A stretch of 64,000 nucleotides of DNA from Sphingobium algorifonticola (lineage in GTDB: Bacteria; Pseudomonadota; Alphaproteobacteria; Sphingomonadales; Sphingomonadaceae), in the NCBI RefSeq assembly GCF_004005485.1, contig NZ_RZUL01000004.1, positions 62,001-126,000 on the forward strand, in the 5' to 3' direction. Under the pieces are notes generated by a model. That model did no database searches, had not been told where the DNA came from, and worked only from the letters and a program-made list of their open reading frames with translations. The position numbers were made by a program, and so were the translations under genes. Numbering within the stretch: position 1 is the stretch's first letter; each line of letters begins with the position of its first letter. This document shows, piece by piece, positions 26,905-37,468 of the stretch.

Positions 26905-27573
26905 TCAAGCCGCCGTGATCTTGTCGGCGTAGACGAGGCGGCCGGGGCCGAGCATGCCGAGCACCTGCGGCAGGATATGCGGGGCGACGGCGAGGCAGCC
27001 TTCGCTGCGGCCCAGCTTCCCCCAGCGGGCAATGTGATCCTCTGTCGCATAGGCCGCGCCATGGATGACGATCGCGCGCGCTTCGGCATTACTGTTCATG
27101 GGATCGAGACCGATGAGGCGCATCGCCGCGCCGTGGACGCCATCGTAAATCTGGCCGGTCTTGTAGGCACCCGCGGAGGTCGCGAGCGAATCGGGTACGT
27201 TGGAGAAATGCTGAAGCCAGCCGCTATGGTCGGGATCGGAACCGCGCCCGTGCGATACCAGATAGGAGCTGGTGCGCCCGTCGATCAGATCGACGATGTG
27301 GAAGCGCATAGCCTTCGACGCCATCGCGAAGTCGGCAAGCGCGACGCGATCGCGCAGGGCGAAGGCGGGACCATGGCGGTCGAGCGCGGCACGCGCGCGA
27401 TCGAGCAATTCCAGATTGATGCCGGTGCCGGGCACGAGCGGAACGGGCCGGGGCAACGGCACCTGCGGCGTGCCGTCCGTCACATCGGCGAGCGCGGCGG
27501 CCGCCATGGACGGCGAAAGTGCCGCTAGGCCCGCGCCCGAAAGGGCCAGTCTGGTAAATGCGCGCCGGTTCAT
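26905..27573 (-). CDS. Exported L,D-transpeptidase-fold (murein YkuD-like) protein
   Basis: 222 residues. The N-terminus MNRRAFTRLALSGAGLAAL carries a twin-arginine-type signal. The C-terminal half holds AIVIHGAAYATEDHIARW and LGRSEGCLAV, with His and Cys spaced as in the catalytic HxnS(x)GC of the YkuD superfamily, matching the 'murein L,D-transpeptidase catalytic domain' group (YcbB-unrelated). It probably modifies peptidoglycan in the periplasm. ATG 27573 is chosen because it starts the Tat signal. It is downstream of the lipoprotein and the larger transpeptidase on the same strand. Confidence 0.82.
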   Translation of the reverse strand: MNRRAFTRLALSGAGLAALSPSMAAAALADVTDGTPQVPLPRPVPLVPGTGINLELLDRARAALDRHGPAFALRDRVALADFAMASKAMRFHIVDLIDGRTSSYLVSHGRGSDPDHSGWLQHFSNVPDSLATSAGAYKTGQIYDGVHGAAMRLIGLDPMNSNAEARAIVIHGAAYATEDHIARWGKLGRSEGCLAVAPHILPQVLGMLGPGRLVYADKITAA

Positions 27574-27616
27574 GCCTTCAACATAGTATCCCTGTCTTAA
27601 CGCGCCAATAACCCCG

Positions 27617-27916
27617 TCAATCGGCCGGTCGCGCCTGATTGGTCGGCATGGCGCTATCGTCCTCTGGCAGGCGCGCGGTAAGGCCGGTGGCGTCGGCATC
27701 GTCGAGCGTCTGCTGTTCTTCCGAAACGGCGGGCGGCGGCGCGGCGGGCGCGCTGTTGTTGGGCACCTCGACTTCGGGCGGTGTGTCGTTCGCCGGGATC
27801 ATCTCCTCGGGCACTTCGATCATGTTGTTGGCGGCCGGTTCCGCATCGTCGGGCCGCGATCCGCAGGCGGAGAGCGCGAGTGCGGCGGCAAGGGTGAGGA
27901 TGGCTGTGATACGCAT
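27617..27916 (-). CDS. Small lipoprotein
   Basis: 99 residues. Signal MRITAILTLAAALALSAC ends in a lipobox (LSAC), so the mature protein would be lipidated at Cys. The mature part is low-complexity, rich in Pro, Glu, Ala and Asn (EVPEEMIPANDTPPEVEVP), and ends in LPEDDSAMPTNQARPAD. No known domain. It begins 6 bp after the end of the L,D-transpeptidase gene, so the two are an operon and the lipoprotein may act at the cell wall. Confidence 0.7.
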   Translation of the reverse strand: MRITAILTLAAALALSACGSRPDDAEPAANNMIEVPEEMIPANDTPPEVEVPNNSAPAAPPPAVSEEQQTLDDADATGLTARLPEDDSAMPTNQARPAD

Positions 27917-27921
27917 GACGG

Positions 27922-29412
27922 TCAATTCCCGGAGGCTAAGGCAATGGTAGCCGCGCGGCGGCTGGAGGCTTCGATCTTTTCAGCGAGCAGGCGATCCCAG
28001 TTATAGGGGTCCGCGCGGAAGTTCATGGTGCCGTTGGCGCTGGCAAAGGCCGTCCAGTAGAGCAGATAGACCGCGACCTGCTGCGGGAGCTGGACGCGCT
28101 GGGTCTTCCCCTTGTCGATCAGCGCCTGCACCTGGCCCGCGAGCAGAGGATCGGCCTGCACCATCAGTTCGGCCAGCGAAACGGGCTTTTCGAGGCGCAC
28201 GCAGCCGTGGCTGGCCAGACGGTCGTAGCTTGCAAACTTCGCGCGCGCGGGCGTGTCGTGAAGGTAGACGGCGAAGGGATTGTCGAAATCGAACTTCAGC
28301 CGCCCGAGCGCGCTGTTCGGCCCGGCGGGCTGGACGATACGTTCGCCGGTTTCGGGCGTGCCGACGATCCTGTATCCCTGGCGGATCAGGGTGGCGCGCC
28401 CCTTCGGCCATAATTCGCGCTTGGCGATGGAGGCCGGGACGTTCCACGGCGGATTGACGACGATCGAATGGATGTTCGACACGAGCATCGGCGTTTCGTT
28501 GCCCGGGCTGCCCGTGACGGCGCGCATCGACGTGACGGGCGCGTCGCCTTCGAACACGGTGAGGACGGCTGCGGCGATGTTCACCTGCACCCGGTTGACC
28601 GGCAGGCTGCGCGGCAGCCAGCGCCACCGCTCCATATTGGCCATGATGGCAGCGATGCGATCATCAACGGGCACGTTGAGCGCCGCGATCGTACGCGCAT
28701 CGAGCAGGCCGGTGGGATTGAGGCCATAGCGGCGCTGGGCGCGCTGAAGCGCGGCAGTGAGCGGTTCGCCCGCCGTGCCGGTCTTGTCCTCGATCGCGAG
28801 GCGCGCGCGGATGGCGGCGGGCGTCGACTTCGCGTCGAGCATCGGCCAGCCGCCCGAATCACGTATGCCCTCATAAGTCGCAAGGCCGGCGCGCAGCCCT
28901 TCATAACCGGCGTAGCGCGGCGTCAGGCTCGCCGTCCATTGCGGAAGGCGATCGCCCTGCACTGCCGCGACGAAGCCGGGCAGCGGATCATATTGGGCGG
29001 GGCGCAGCGCCCATACTTCCAGAAAGTCGGCGGTATCGACCCGACCACGGTAGAGCGCCGACGCGCGGTCGAGCGCCGCCCGGGCCAGCGCATCGCCGCT
29101 GAGGGCCGGACCCGATGCCCGCCTGGCCGTCAATCCCTGTTCCCTGCCGCCTGCCAGCCAGCTTCTGAGAAAATCGGTCTGCGCCGCCGAGAGTTTGGGC
29201 AAGGGCACCGGCGGCAGCGGCGCTGTGGGCACGACAGGCGGCGGCGCAGAAGGCGCTGCGGCGGGCGTTGTGGCCGACGCTGGGGGCTGGGAAAAGACGG
29301 GCGGCACCAGCGGCTGCGGCGCGCCCTGGGCGCGCGCGATGGCCGGTGCGGCCAGCGACGCAAGGGCAAGCAGCGATCCCGTAAGACGCAGTGAAACAGA
29401 CAATATATGCAT
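27922..29412 (-). CDS. L,D-transpeptidase (YcbB/LdtD-like)
   Basis: 496 residues. Signal peptide MHILSVSLRLTGSLLALASL followed by a Pro/Ala-rich spacer. A scaffold domain and peptidoglycan-binding repeat (RAQRRYGLNPTGLLDARTI) precede the YkuD catalytic domain: MLVSNIHSIVVNPPWNVP, then the active site SHGCVRLEKP with the nucleophile Cys. It forms 3-3 cross-links in peptidoglycan or anchors proteins. ATG 29412 starts the signal; the frame opens at 29478. The lipoprotein gene follows at once. Confidence 0.9.
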   Translation of the reverse strand: MHILSVSLRLTGSLLALASLAAPAIARAQGAPQPLVPPVFSQPPASATTPAAAPSAPPPVVPTAPLPPVPLPKLSAAQTDFLRSWLAGGREQGLTARRASGPALSGDALARAALDRASALYRGRVDTADFLEVWALRPAQYDPLPGFVAAVQGDRLPQWTASLTPRYAGYEGLRAGLATYEGIRDSGGWPMLDAKSTPAAIRARLAIEDKTGTAGEPLTAALQRAQRRYGLNPTGLLDARTIAALNVPVDDRIAAIMANMERWRWLPRSLPVNRVQVNIAAAVLTVFEGDAPVTSMRAVTGSPGNETPMLVSNIHSIVVNPPWNVPASIAKRELWPKGRATLIRQGYRIVGTPETGERIVQPAGPNSALGRLKFDFDNPFAVYLHDTPARAKFASYDRLASHGCVRLEKPVSLAELMVQADPLLAGQVQALIDKGKTQRVQLPQQVAVYLLYWTAFASANGTMNFRADPYNWDRLLAEKIEASSRRAATIALASGN

Positions 29413-29564
29413 ATCGCCAGCAGATAGCCCAAAGTGCCCGGCGATCAAACCGGGATTTGTACTTTGTGCCCGGTTCACCCTGTCTGCCCGCTGTGACGCG
29501 CCATTGATCGACGTGTACGATCGGCCTATCGCCAGCCCGACGCCGCGACCAAAGGACTTCCCCC

Positions 29565-29801
29565 ATGACCGACACGCCCTGGGACCAGCCCGCCACGCTC
29601 ATCGACCTCGACGGCAAGGCGCCGCTGATCGCGACCCTCGGCCTGTGCGTCCAGCATTTCGCGGCGCTCAAGCCCGTGCATCAGGCAGAGGCGCGCATCC
29701 TGCTGACCCGGCCGGTGGCGCGCGAAGGCCGCAAGACGCGGACCTGGATATTGGAACCGGCGGAAATCGCGGCGCTGGTTGATAGGATGCGGGCAGGCTG
29801 A
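29565..29801 (+). CDS. Conserved small protein, unknown function
   Basis: 78 residues, soluble, starting MTDTPWDQPATLIDLDGKAP and ending in PAEIAALVDRMRAG. No motif is recognised. It is followed by a good terminator and divergent from the L,D-transpeptidase gene. Codon use agrees with the surroundings, and the frame is the only open one here with a plausible start, so it is likely real. Confidence 0.65.
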   Translation: MTDTPWDQPATLIDLDGKAPLIATLGLCVQHFAALKPVHQAEARILLTRPVAREGRKTRTWILEPAEIAALVDRMRAG

Positions 29802-29828
29802 ACCCCCGCCCAACAAAATCCGCAACAG

Positions 29829-29866
29829 AAAAAGGGCGCTTCCGCATCGGGAAGCGCCCTTTTTTG
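29829..29866. terminator. Bidirectional rho-independent terminator
   Basis: Stem AGGGCGCTTCC-gcatc-GGAAGCGCCCT flanked by A-run and T-run, between the small plus-strand gene and the HU gene. Confidence 0.88.
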
Positions 29867-29899
29867 TACGTTGATCCTGGGGATCAGGCGATCGGCGGA

Positions 29900-30175
29900 T
29901 CAGCCGTTCAGCTTGTCCTTGACGGCCTTGGCAGGCGCGAAAGACAGCTTCTTGGATGCCGCGATCTGGATCGTCGCGCCGGTGGCCGGGTTGCGGCCTT
30001 CACGGGCAGGCGTATCCTTCACCTTGAACTTGCCGAAGCCGTTGAGCGACACTTCTTCACCCTTCGCGGCCGCATCGGCGATCGCGGCGAATACGCCATC
30101 GACCAGCTTGCGGGCGTCGGTCTTGCTGATGGCGTGCGCGGCAGCAATGGTATCGGCAAGATCGCTGTTGTTCAT
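29900..30175 (-). CDS. HU-family DNA-binding protein
   Basis: 91 residues, the normal length. The alpha-helical start MNNSDLADTIAAAHAISKTD and the beta-arm region (GFGKFKVKDTPAREGRNPATG, then KKLSFAPAKAVKD) are the HU/IHF signature; the Pro in RNPATG intercalates DNA. HU compacts the nucleoid and bends DNA. ATG 30175 is preferred over the longer frame. The gene is monocistronic with its own terminator at 29829-29866. Confidence 0.93.
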   Translation of the reverse strand: MNNSDLADTIAAAHAISKTDARKLVDGVFAAIADAAAKGEEVSLNGFGKFKVKDTPAREGRNPATGATIQIAASKKLSFAPAKAVKDKLNG

Positions 30176-30419
30176 GATGTTTGCTCTTTCCTGAAATAAT
30201 GGAACGCCGGACATAGCCTCGGGAAAATGGCAGGTCCAGCACCAGAACGGCCAAAATGCTGCATTTCGTGCAATTTATCGCGGGAAATGGCGAAATGGAG
30301 GGGCGGTTTGGGCACTGGAGACGCCGGTATGACGTTCCCGCAAAGCGCCGAGTCGCCCTTCCCGCGCCGCGGCGGACAAGAGGCTTAACCCCCAACCGCT
30401 TTTCCCCTATCATCGCACG

Positions 30420-31415
30420 ATGATAACGCCGACCCTGCGCCAGCTCGACATATTCGCGCAGATGATCGCGTCCGGCGCAGTCGCCGTCTGCGCCCGCGAT
30501 CTGGGCCTGACACCCGGCGAAGTCGAGGCGGAGATCGATGCGCTGGAAACGCGGCTGGGCCACCGGCTGTTCGATCGCAAGGGCGGCGTGGCGATATTGA
30601 CCGATGCGGGCCGCAAGACCGTGGAAGCGATGCAGCATCTCTCCGAAATTGCGCCCGACGACTGGCAGGACGGCTCGACGCCGGTCGCGGCACCGCCGAC
30701 GCCCGCCTCCGCGCCTTCGCCCCTGCATGCCCCCCTGCCGTTGCGGATGCCGCAGCCCGAGGCCACCCGGATGACGCCGCTGCGTCGCGCATCCCCGCGC
30801 GAGACGATCACGATCGCCGCGCATCCCGCGATATTCAGCCATTTTCAGGATGCGCTCACCGCGTTCGAGGATACCAACGCACAGGATGTGGCGATCACGC
30901 TCGACCTCGACATCCATAGCGCCGCGCAGGCGATCCCGGCGCTGGCGCGCGGGCGCATCGACATCGCCTATTTCTATGCGCTGGGCGAACCGGACGGCTG
31001 GCCGTCACGCTATGCCTGGAGTGAGCAGATGACGCTCTATATCGGCGGCGCGCATCCGCTGGCGGCGCAGGATAGCGTGGGCCATGCCGATCTGGCGCGG
31101 ATCGCGCCGGTGATGCTGCCGCCGGGCAACAGCCTGCGCCCGCTGATCGACGCCGCGCTCGACGCCGCGGGGGTCGCGCGCGCCGAGCCGGTGCTGGAAA
31201 CCGACAATCTCTATGACATCATGATGGCGGTGCGCGACGGGGCAGGCTATTTCGCGGCCTTCGGTCCGCTGGCCCGCGACTTTGCGCGGATGAACGGCAT
31301 CCGTCGCCTGCCGATCGCCTTTCCCCTGCCGCCGATCGACGTGCGGCAGGCCGTCCGTTCCGGTGCCGATGATGATTCGATGCCGGCGGTCTTGTCTGAA
31401 TATCTGTTCAGATAG
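30420..31415 (+). CDS. LysR-family transcriptional regulator
   Basis: 331 residues. N-terminal winged HTH (LRQLDIFAQMIASGAVAVCA, ETRLGHRLFDRKGG) and C-terminal periplasmic-binding-like effector domain (~125-325). A Pro/Ala-rich linker of ~40 residues between the two is longer than usual. It lies divergent from HU and upstream of the TonB-dependent receptor, but a 140-bp gap with putative Zur boxes separates them, so it need not control that gene. The ligand is unknown. Confidence 0.85.
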   Translation: MITPTLRQLDIFAQMIASGAVAVCARDLGLTPGEVEAEIDALETRLGHRLFDRKGGVAILTDAGRKTVEAMQHLSEIAPDDWQDGSTPVAAPPTPASAPSPLHAPLPLRMPQPEATRMTPLRRASPRETITIAAHPAIFSHFQDALTAFEDTNAQDVAITLDLDIHSAAQAIPALARGRIDIAYFYALGEPDGWPSRYAWSEQMTLYIGGAHPLAAQDSVGHADLARIAPVMLPPGNSLRPLIDAALDAAGVARAEPVLETDNLYDIMMAVRDGAGYFAAFGPLARDFARMNGIRRLPIAFPLPPIDVRQAVRSGADDDSMPAVLSEYLFR

Positions 31416-31471
31416 CGACAGTTAGAGGGTTTTGCGCGCTCATGCGTTGAGCGAAAGTGCCGCACCGCACC

Positions 31472-31510
31472 ATGTTATATCATTCTGTATTGATATGTTG
31501 TATCATTTTG
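31472..31510. promoter_or_regulatory. Tandem putative Zur boxes
   Basis: Two 16-bp direct repeats, ATGTTATATCATTCTG at 31472-31487 and ATGTTGTATCATTTTG at 31495-31510, 14 of 16 identical and offset by 23 bp (about two helical turns). Each is an imperfect palindrome resembling the GTTATA-based Zur sites of Alphaproteobacteria. They lie 49-87 bp upstream of the ZnuD-like receptor gene. Assignment to Zur is inference. Confidence 0.55.
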
Positions 31511-31558
31511 CGCTAGCGGCGGTGCGTTCTTGTCCATTCAACATGAGATTGCCCGCCC

Positions 31559-33664
31559 ATGATCCGATCACTGCTGCTCGCCGGTTCCGCCACGCTTGCC
31601 CTATCGGCCAGCCCGGCCATGGCCCAGGCGCAGGCCGCGCCCGCCGACGGCTATCACGACCCGCGCCCGGCCGACATCGTCGTCACCGCCATCATCCCCC
31701 GGCGGCAGGGCGACATTTTGTCCGGCACGTCGGTGGTGACGGGCGATGAGCTGACCCGGTCGCTGCGCCCCACGATCGGCGAAACGCTGGCCCGGCAGCC
31801 GGGTGTCTCAGCAACGTCCTTCGGTCCCAATGCCTCGCGCCCCGTGCTGCGCGGCTTTCAGGGGGAGCGTGTACGCATCCTGACCGACGGTATCGGCAGC
31901 TTCGACGTGTCGAACACTTCGGTCGATCATGCCGTGGCGATCAACCCGCTGACGGCCGAGCGGATCGAAGTGCTGCGCGGCCCCTCCGCCCTGCTCTACG
32001 GCTCGTCCGCGATCGGCGGGGTCGTCAACGTAATCGACAGCCGCATTCCGCGCCGGATCCCCGACGAGGCGATCCATGTCGACGCCATCGGCACCTATGG
32101 CAGCGCCGCCAATGAACGCAGCGGCGCGCTGGAACTGGAAGCGCCGCTGGGCAACAATTTCGTCGTCCATTTCGACGGCACCTACAACAAGACCGGCAAT
32201 CTCGACACCGGCGGCTATATCCTCGCCCCGGCGCAGCGCGCGGAGGCGGCCGCGAGCGGTGACGCGGAGATCGCGGAACTGGCCGACCTGCGCGGCAAGC
32301 TGCCCAACAGCGCCGGGCGCAACTGGGAAGTGGCCGGCGGCCTTGCCTATATCGACGAAGGCGGATCGCTGGGCTTTTCGGTCAGCCGCCTCGACAATCT
32401 GTACGGCGTGCCGGTGCGCTATGCGCTGGAAGCGGGCGAGGAAGCGGAGGAAGTGCGGCTGCACATCAAGCAGACCCGCGCCGACATGCGCGCGGAAATC
32501 GCCGCCAATGGCGCGTTCCTCGATTCGATCCGGCTGCGCGCGGGCTTTGCCGATTATCAGCATCAGGAGCTGGAAGACACCGGCGAAGTCGGCACGACAT
32601 TCTACAATCAGTCGATCGAATCCCGGCTGGAGTTCGTGCAAGCCAAGCGCGGCGGATGGGACGGCGCCTTCGGGGCGCAACTGTTCGTGCGCGATTTCTT
32701 CGTGGTCGGCGAAGAGAAGTTTCTGCCCAAGAATGAAACCCAGCAGTTCGGGCTGTTTACGCTGCAATCGCTTGATCTGGGCACGTTGCGGCTGGAAGGC
32801 GGTGCGCGCTACGAACGCTCGATCCTGAAAGCGGTGGCGGACGACGATCTGGGCAATGATGCGGCACGACGCACTTTCAATGCCTTGTCCGGCTCTCTTG
32901 GTGCGAGCTATGAGCTGACGCCGGGCTGGCGGCTGGGCCTCAACCTGTCACGCACCGAGCGCGCGCCATCCGCCGAAGAGCTGTTCGCGCGCGGCAACCA
33001 TGCCGGTACGCAGGCGTTCGAGCTGGGCAACCCCGCGTTCGCGAAGGAAAAGAGCTGGGGCCTGGAAGGCACGCTGCGCGGGGGCGGCCCCGGATATAGC
33101 GTTGCCGTGTCGGCCTATCACAACTGGTTCGACAATTTCATTTACGAAAGCGTGGTGGACGATGCCGTCTGCCAGGCGGTCAATGGCGGCGAGGATCTGG
33201 AGTTTCCCTGTTTCCAGTTCAACCAGGCCAAGGCGCGTTATTACGGCTTTGAAATCGAAGGCAAGGCGACGCTGGCGCAGGTCGGCAGCTATGCGATCAA
33301 CGCCGACGCCAGCGCCGATTATGTCCGCGCCACGATCACGGGCACCGGCCCCGCCCCGCGCATTCCGCCGCTGCGGCTGCTCGGCGGGCTGGAAGCGGCA
33401 AGCGACCGGGTGACGGCGCGCGCGGAAATCGAGCATAGTTTCAAGCAGGACCGGGTGACGACGTTTGAAACGGAGACGGGCGGGTTCACGCTGGTGAACG
33501 CTTCCGTCGCGTTCAAGCCGATTCCGGGCAACAGCCAGACGAGCTTGCTCCTGTCCGCCAACAACATCTTCGACGTGACCGCGCGCCGCCACGCCAGCTT
33601 CCTGAAGGATTTCGCGCCGCTGGCAGGGCGGGATATTCGTGTAACGGCGCGGGTGGGGTTCTAA
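31559..33664 (+). CDS. TonB-dependent outer-membrane receptor, ZnuD-like (putative zinc uptake)
   Basis: 701 residues: signal peptide MIRSLLLAGSATLALSASPAMA, plug domain (~40-160) with GETLARQPGVSATSFGPNAS, RPVLRGFQGERVRILTDG and RIEVLRGPSALLYGSSAIGG, then a beta-barrel ending in aromatic Phe. The plug motifs, especially 'FGxNASRPVLRGFQGERVRILxDG', are close to ZnuD-type receptors that take up zinc. The upstream tandem boxes fit zinc control. It is transcribed alone. Confidence 0.8.
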   Translation: MIRSLLLAGSATLALSASPAMAQAQAAPADGYHDPRPADIVVTAIIPRRQGDILSGTSVVTGDELTRSLRPTIGETLARQPGVSATSFGPNASRPVLRGFQGERVRILTDGIGSFDVSNTSVDHAVAINPLTAERIEVLRGPSALLYGSSAIGGVVNVIDSRIPRRIPDEAIHVDAIGTYGSAANERSGALELEAPLGNNFVVHFDGTYNKTGNLDTGGYILAPAQRAEAAASGDAEIAELADLRGKLPNSAGRNWEVAGGLAYIDEGGSLGFSVSRLDNLYGVPVRYALEAGEEAEEVRLHIKQTRADMRAEIAANGAFLDSIRLRAGFADYQHQELEDTGEVGTTFYNQSIESRLEFVQAKRGGWDGAFGAQLFVRDFFVVGEEKFLPKNETQQFGLFTLQSLDLGTLRLEGGARYERSILKAVADDDLGNDAARRTFNALSGSLGASYELTPGWRLGLNLSRTERAPSAEELFARGNHAGTQAFELGNPAFAKEKSWGLEGTLRGGGPGYSVAVSAYHNWFDNFIYESVVDDAVCQAVNGGEDLEFPCFQFNQAKARYYGFEIEGKATLAQVGSYAINADASADYVRATITGTGPAPRIPPLRLLGGLEAASDRVTARAEIEHSFKQDRVTTFETETGGFTLVNASVAFKPIPGNSQTSLLLSANNIFDVTARRHASFLKDFAPLAGRDIRVTARVGF

Positions 33665-33671
33665 CTTCAAA

Positions 33672-33820
33672 CCTCTCCAGTGGGAGAGGATACGGAGGCT
33701 TGGGCCGGATGGCCCTAGCCGCAGTTGGAGAGGGGATGGGACACGCCGTTGGCGCGGAACCCCTCTCCAAGTTCCGGTAAGCCTGCGGCTAACCTCCACT
33801 ATCCTTTCCCACTGGAGAGG
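33672..33820. repeat. 149-bp long inverted repeat
   Basis: Arms of about 60 bp, starting CCTCTCCAGTGGGAGAGGAT and ending in its near reverse complement TCCTTTCCCACTGGAGAGG, around a loop near 33735-33760. It is distinct from families 1 and 2. No T-run follows, so it is a repeat element rather than an ordinary terminator; it fills most of the gap between the receptor and thiSG. Confidence 0.8.
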
Positions 33821-33897
33821 ATTTAGTCTTGCTCAGGTCATGCACGCTGACGGACCTTTGGTGCGCGCGCTCGCCAGCGAGCGCATAACCCGGATCT

Positions 33898-34899
33898 TCA
33901 GATCATCCCGGCCAGCGGGCTGGAGGGGTCGGCGTACATGCGGCGGCCCATGCGCCCGGCGAGATAGGCCATGCGGCCAGCCTCCACCCCCGCCTTCATC
34001 GCAGCGGCCATCAGCACGGGGTTCTTCGCTTCGGCGATGGCGGTGTTCATCAGGACGCCGGTGCAGCCCAGTTCCATCGCCTGCGCCGCTTCGGACGCGG
34101 TGCCCACCCCAGCATCGACCAGCACCGGCAGGCTGGTGCCTTCGACGATCAGGCGAATGGTGACGCGGTTCTGGATGCCGAGACCCGACCCGATCGGCGC
34201 GCCCAGCGGCATGATGGCGACGGCGCCCGCATCCTCCAGCCGCTTCGCCGCGATCGGATCATCGACGCAGTAGACCATCGGCAGAAAACCTTCCTTGGCG
34301 AGGATTTCCGTGGCGCGCAGCGTCTCCACCATATCGGGATAGAGCGTCCGCGCCTCGCCCAGCACCTCCAGCTTCACGAGATCCCAGCCTCCCGCCTCAC
34401 GCGCGAGCCGCAGGGTACGGATCGCTTCCTCACCGGTGAAGCAGCCTGCGGTGTTGGGAAGATAAGTGACTTTCTTCGGATCGATGAAGTCGGTCAGCAT
34501 GGGCGCCTTGGGATCGGACACGTTGACGCGGCGCACGGCGACCGTCACGATTTCCGCGCCGGACGCTTCCAGCGCGGCCGCGTTCTGCGCGAAATCCTTG
34601 TACTTGCCGGTGCCGACGATCAGCCGCGAGCGGAAAGTCCGCCCGGCAACGGTCCAGCTGTCGTCGCCAAGCGGCGCATGATCGCCGCCGCCTACGAAAT
34701 GGACGATTTCCAGCTCGTCGCCATCCTCGACCAGAACCTGCGCCAGCGTCGAGCGGGGCACGACTTCCAGATTGCGCTCCACCGCCACCTTTTCGGGCGC
34801 GAGGCCAAGCTCATTGGCAAGGTCGGCGAGACTCAGGCCCTGCCGGATGCGGCGATGCTCGCCGTTCACATGGATCGATATGGTGCCGTCGACGCTCAA
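33898..34899 (-). CDS. thiG: Fused sulfur carrier ThiS - thiazole synthase ThiG
   Basis: 333 residues. Residues 1-70 are a ThiS-like ubiquitin fold ([20 protein letters not shown]...[10 protein letters not shown]), whose GG normally forms the C-terminal thiocarboxylate but is here internal. From ~80 on is Thi[13 protein letters not shown], the catalytic Lys region [10 protein letters not shown], and [20 protein letters not shown]. It makes the thiazole moiety of thiamine. No ATG precedes ThiS in frame; TTG 34899 has GAGGA 7 bases upstream and is taken as the start. No TPP riboswitch is apparent. The fusion requires the carrier to act internally or be cut. Confidence 0.88.
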   Translation of the reverse strand: MSVDGTISIHVNGEHRRIRQGLSLADLANELGLAPEKVAVERNLEVVPRSTLAQVLVEDGDELEIVHFVGGGDHAPLGDDSWTVAGRTFRSRLIVGTGKYKDFAQNAAALEASGAEIVTVAVRRVNVSDPKAPMLTDFIDPKKVTYLPNTAGCFTGEEAIRTLRLAREAGGWDLVKLEVLGEARTLYPDMVETLRATEILAKEGFLPMVYCVDDPIAAKRLEDAGAVAIMPLGAPIGSGLGIQNRVTIRLIVEGTSLPVLVDAGVGTASEAAQAMELGCTGVLMNTAIAEAKNPVLMAAAMKAGVEAGRMAYLAGRMGRRMYADPSSPLAGMI

Positions 34900-35057
34900 A
34901 AGCCGGTCCTCGCATAAAGCATGGCAAAACGTGTCTCGACTTGACGGGACACGAGGCGCTACACCGTTTGCACGGGGAAGCGCGCGTGCGACGCATATAG
35001 GGGCGCGCGCCCGCCCGCCGCAACCGCCAAGGTGCAATTGTCGAGGAACAGGGCCGC

Positions 35058-35498
35058 ATGACCGAACCGCGCAAAATCTTCGTGCTGAACGGACCCAATC
35101 TTAACCTGCTGGGCACGCGTGAGCCGGAGATATACGGTTATGACACGCTGGACGACATCGCCGAGCGGATGGAAGATGCCGCCAACCGCGCGCATGTGGC
35201 GCTGGAGTTTCTGCAATCCAATCATGAAGGCCATCTGGTCGACTGGCTGCACGAGGCGCAGGCGCAGGGCGCGCATGCCGTCATTCTGAACGCCGCGGCG
35301 CTGACGCACACGTCCGTGGCGCTGCACGACGCGATCAAGGCGATCACCGTGCCGGTGATCGAGGTGCATCTTTCCAATCCGCACAAGCGCGAGCCTTTCC
35401 GCCACAAAAGCTATGTCGGCATGGCGGCGAAAGGCACGATCGCGGGCTTTGGCGCCCTCTCTTACAGCCTTGCGCTGGAAGCCGCGCTGGAGCTGTAG
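35058..35498 (+). CDS. aroQ: 3-dehydroquinate dehydratase, type II
   Basis: 146 residues. Signature start [20 protein letters not shown] with the catalytic Tyr, then [30 protein letters not shown] and [20 protein letters not shown]. Catalyses the third step of the shikimate pathway, dehydrating 3-dehydroquinate. It is divergent from thiSG and upstream of accB by 77 bp. Confidence 0.96.
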   Translation: MTEPRKIFVLNGPNLNLLGTREPEIYGYDTLDDIAERMEDAANRAHVALEFLQSNHEGHLVDWLHEAQAQGAHAVILNAAALTHTSVALHDAIKAITVPVIEVHLSNPHKREPFRHKSYVGMAAKGTIAGFGALSYSLALEAALEL

Positions 35499-35575
35499 GC
35501 GCAGGGAACCTTGCGCTTCGCGGCGAACCGCAATAGGCGCAGGGCCACGGACGCATCATCCCAGAAGGGTCATCC

Positions 35576-36070
35576 ATGAACGACAAGAACGAACAGGGCA
35601 TGCAGGTCGATGTCGCGCTGGTCCGCGCGCTGGCCGAGATGCTGGACGATACCAACCTGACCGAAATCGAAGTAGAGGACGGCGACCGCAAAATCCGCGT
35701 GGCGCGCAAAGCCGCGCCGCTCGCCGCGCCGTCGCAGCCCGTCTACATGCCGCAGCCGCCCGCCACGGCAGCAGCGCCCGTTGCCGCACCGGCCGCAGCG
35801 ACACCCGCCCCCGAGCCGGTGACCCCGGCCAGCACCGCCAATGCCGTCAAATCACCGATGGTCGGCACCGCCTATCTTGCCGCCAACCCCGAAGCTGCCA
35901 ATTTCGTGAGCGTCGGCGCGCAGGTGAAGGCGGGCGACACGCTGCTGATCGTCGAGGCGATGAAAGTGATGAACCCGATCCTCGCCCCCAGCGCCGGCAC
36001 GGTAAAGGCCGTGCTGGTCGAGAGCGGCCAGCCGGTCGAGTTCGACCAGCCGCTCGTCATTGTCGAATAG
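35576..36070 (+). CDS. accB: Biotin carboxyl carrier protein of acetyl-CoA carboxylase
   Basis: 164 residues. N-terminal helical part ([20 protein letters not shown]), an Ala/Pro-rich linker, and a C-terminal biotinyl domain with the biotinylation site [10 protein letters not shown] (Lys modified; Val replaces the common Leu after it) and a Gly- and Val-rich end. Carries carboxybiotin between AccC and AccA/AccD. accC begins 10 bp after its stop, so the two are co-transcribed. Confidence 0.95.
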   Translation: MNDKNEQGMQVDVALVRALAEMLDDTNLTEIEVEDGDRKIRVARKAAPLAAPSQPVYMPQPPATAAAPVAAPAAATPAPEPVTPASTANAVKSPMVGTAYLAANPEAANFVSVGAQVKAGDTLLIVEAMKVMNPILAPSAGTVKAVLVESGQPVEFDQPLVIVE

Positions 36071-36080
36071 TCCCGCGCCC

Positions 36081-37432
<1,352 letters not shown>

Positions 37433-37436
<4 letters not shown>

Positions 37437-37459
37437 TGGTTGCATAATTATACCATTAT
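37433..37459. promoter_or_regulatory. Putative BrnA operator and brnTA promoter
   Basis: Perfect 8-bp inverted repeat ATAATGGT-N11-ACCATTAT. The left arm includes the accC stop codon, and the AT-rich centre holds CATAAT/TATACC-type -10 sequence. It lies 10 bp upstream of brnT. BrnA antitoxins repress their own operons, so this is the likely site. Confidence 0.7.
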
Positions 37460-37468
37460 GAGATAGGA

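Noticed and set aside
34900..35057. TPP riboswitch before thiSG
   Set aside because: No CUGAGA or ACC-rich THI-box elements are visible in the 158-bp divergent gap.
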